This document shows, one piece after another, positions 63,284 through 64,000 of a stretch of DNA of 64,000 bases. Numbering within the stretch: position 1 is the stretch's first letter; every line of letters begins with the position of its first letter. Source of the stretch: Haematococcus lacustris (taxonomy: Eukaryota > Chlorophyta > Chlorophyceae > Chlamydomonadales > Haematococcaceae); contig JASKMD010000025.1 of the NCBI GenBank assembly GCA_030144725.1, positions 744,001 through 808,000 on the forward strand, written 5' to 3'. A program made the position numbers and the translations under genes. The notes beneath the pieces are model-generated. The model saw only the letters and a program-made list of their open reading frames with translations, had not been told where the DNA came from and did no database searches.

Positions 63284-64000
63284 GTGACTGCAGCTATGTG
63301 GCTCCAGCGCAGGAGCCATGTATCACCTGCGGTGCAGCTATGTTGCTCCTGCGCTGGAGCTATGTGGCAAAATGGCTCCACCGCTGGAGCTATGCGGCTC
63401 CCGCGTTGTAGCCTTACGCTCCCGCGCTGGAGCAAATCGGCTCCAGCGCTGTAGCCATATGGCTCCCGCGCTGGAGCAGAGCGGCTCCAGCGCTGTAGCC
63501 ACATGGCACCCGCGCTGGACAAAACGGCTCCAGCGCGGTATCCAAATGGCACCCGCGCTGGAGCAAAGCTGCTCCAGCGCTGTAGCCATATGGCTCCCGC
63601 GCTGGAGCAAAGCGGCTCCAGCGCGGTATCTAAATGGCACCCGCGCTGGAGCAAATCGGCTCCAGCGCGGTAGCAACATGGCTCCCGCGCTGGAGCAAAG
63701 CGGCTCCAGCGCTGTAGCCATATGGCACCCGCGCTGGAGCAAATCGGCTCCAGCGCGGTAGCCATATGGCTACAGCGCTGGAGAAATGCGGCTCCATCGC
63801 TGTAGCCACATGGCACCCGCGCTGGACAAAACGGCTCCAGCGCGGTATCAAAATGGCTCCCGCGCTGGAGCAAAGCTGCTCCAGCGCTGTAGCCCTATGG
63901 CTCCCGCGCTGGAGCAAAGCTGCTCCAGCGCTGTAGCCATATGGCTCCCGCGCTGGAGCAAAGCGGCTCCAGCGCTGTAGCCATATGGCTCCCGCGCTGG
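63284..64000. repeat. GCTCCAGCGC/GCGCTGGAGC array (second C copy)
   Basis: Identical to 49318-50034; runs out of the window. Confidence 0.92.

Larger units (their letters stand above)
60780..64000. mobile_element. Second copy of element C, left 3.2 kb
   Basis: Equal to 46814-50034 at a constant offset of 13966 with no difference noticed, including the whole array, 3' flank, transposase exon and intron array. It starts 8 bases inside the CACTC terminus, right at the gap edge. Either a very recent transposition or a false duplication made by scaffolding. Confidence 0.9.

Overview
The window looks like nuclear DNA of a eukaryotic alga, most likely a chlorophyte of the Chlamydomonadales. Genes are cut by many short GT-AG introns. 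Interstitial repeats are of the TTAGGG type. One LINE joins a cysteine protease to an AP-endonuclease, the arrangement known from the Dualen non-LTR elements of Chlamydomonas. TTAGGG telomeres are known in the Chlamydomonadales clades that contain Haematococcus and Dunaliella, so such an alga is possible, but this is inference. There is no bacterial organisation: no ribosome binding sites, operons or CRISPR.

Almost the whole window is nested mobile DNA. The unifying element type starts with CACTC and ends with GAGTG. It carries long arrays, near its ends and sometimes internally, of short units with a period close to 21-23 bp, about two helical turns. Each element family has its own unit: ATCTGTACAGAT (A and D), TACTGCKCAGTA (B), GCTCCAGCGC/GCGCTGGAGC (C), AGGACCCTGCACAGGGTCCT (F) and a TTCAGTGC dimer (E). 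A and C encode related multi-exon transposases plus a divergently transcribed accessory gene with an Ala/Lys-rich C-terminus.

Layout. 1-3373: right part of element F, inserted in an ATCTGTACAGAT array. 3374-14374: one unknown gene and a cluster of F-box/LRR-like genes (4968-6224 -, 6357-7646 +, 7908-9050 -, 9539-10675 -, 11929-13251 -, degenerate 13520-14374 +). 14376-25720 (minus): an OTU-family cysteine protease gene whose last intron contains all of element B (15057-24410). 25820-35485: transposase module of element A with its right terminus. 35486-38660 (minus): LINE1, with a Josephin-like protease and AP-endonuclease, cut by A. 38740-43183: element F' with non-autonomous element D inside it. 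43544-44526: small TIR element G. 44703-46805 plus 57999-58627 (minus): LINE2, with a 2A peptide and Josephin-like domain, split by element C (46806-57998). 58628-60279: start of element E. 60280-60779: assembly gap of exactly 500 N. 60780-64000: a second copy of the left part of C, identical wherever compared.

How it may work. Each transposase presumably recognises the unit repeated in its own arrays, so the arrays would be family-specific binding platforms. The F-box genes and the OTU gene lie between ATCTGTACAGAT arrays, with no CACTC terminus of that family between them and the transposase. They may therefore be cargo of one element larger than 32 kb, which would carry a set of ubiquitin-pathway genes. 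Many long open frames in the arrays are translations of the repeats and are not annotated as genes.
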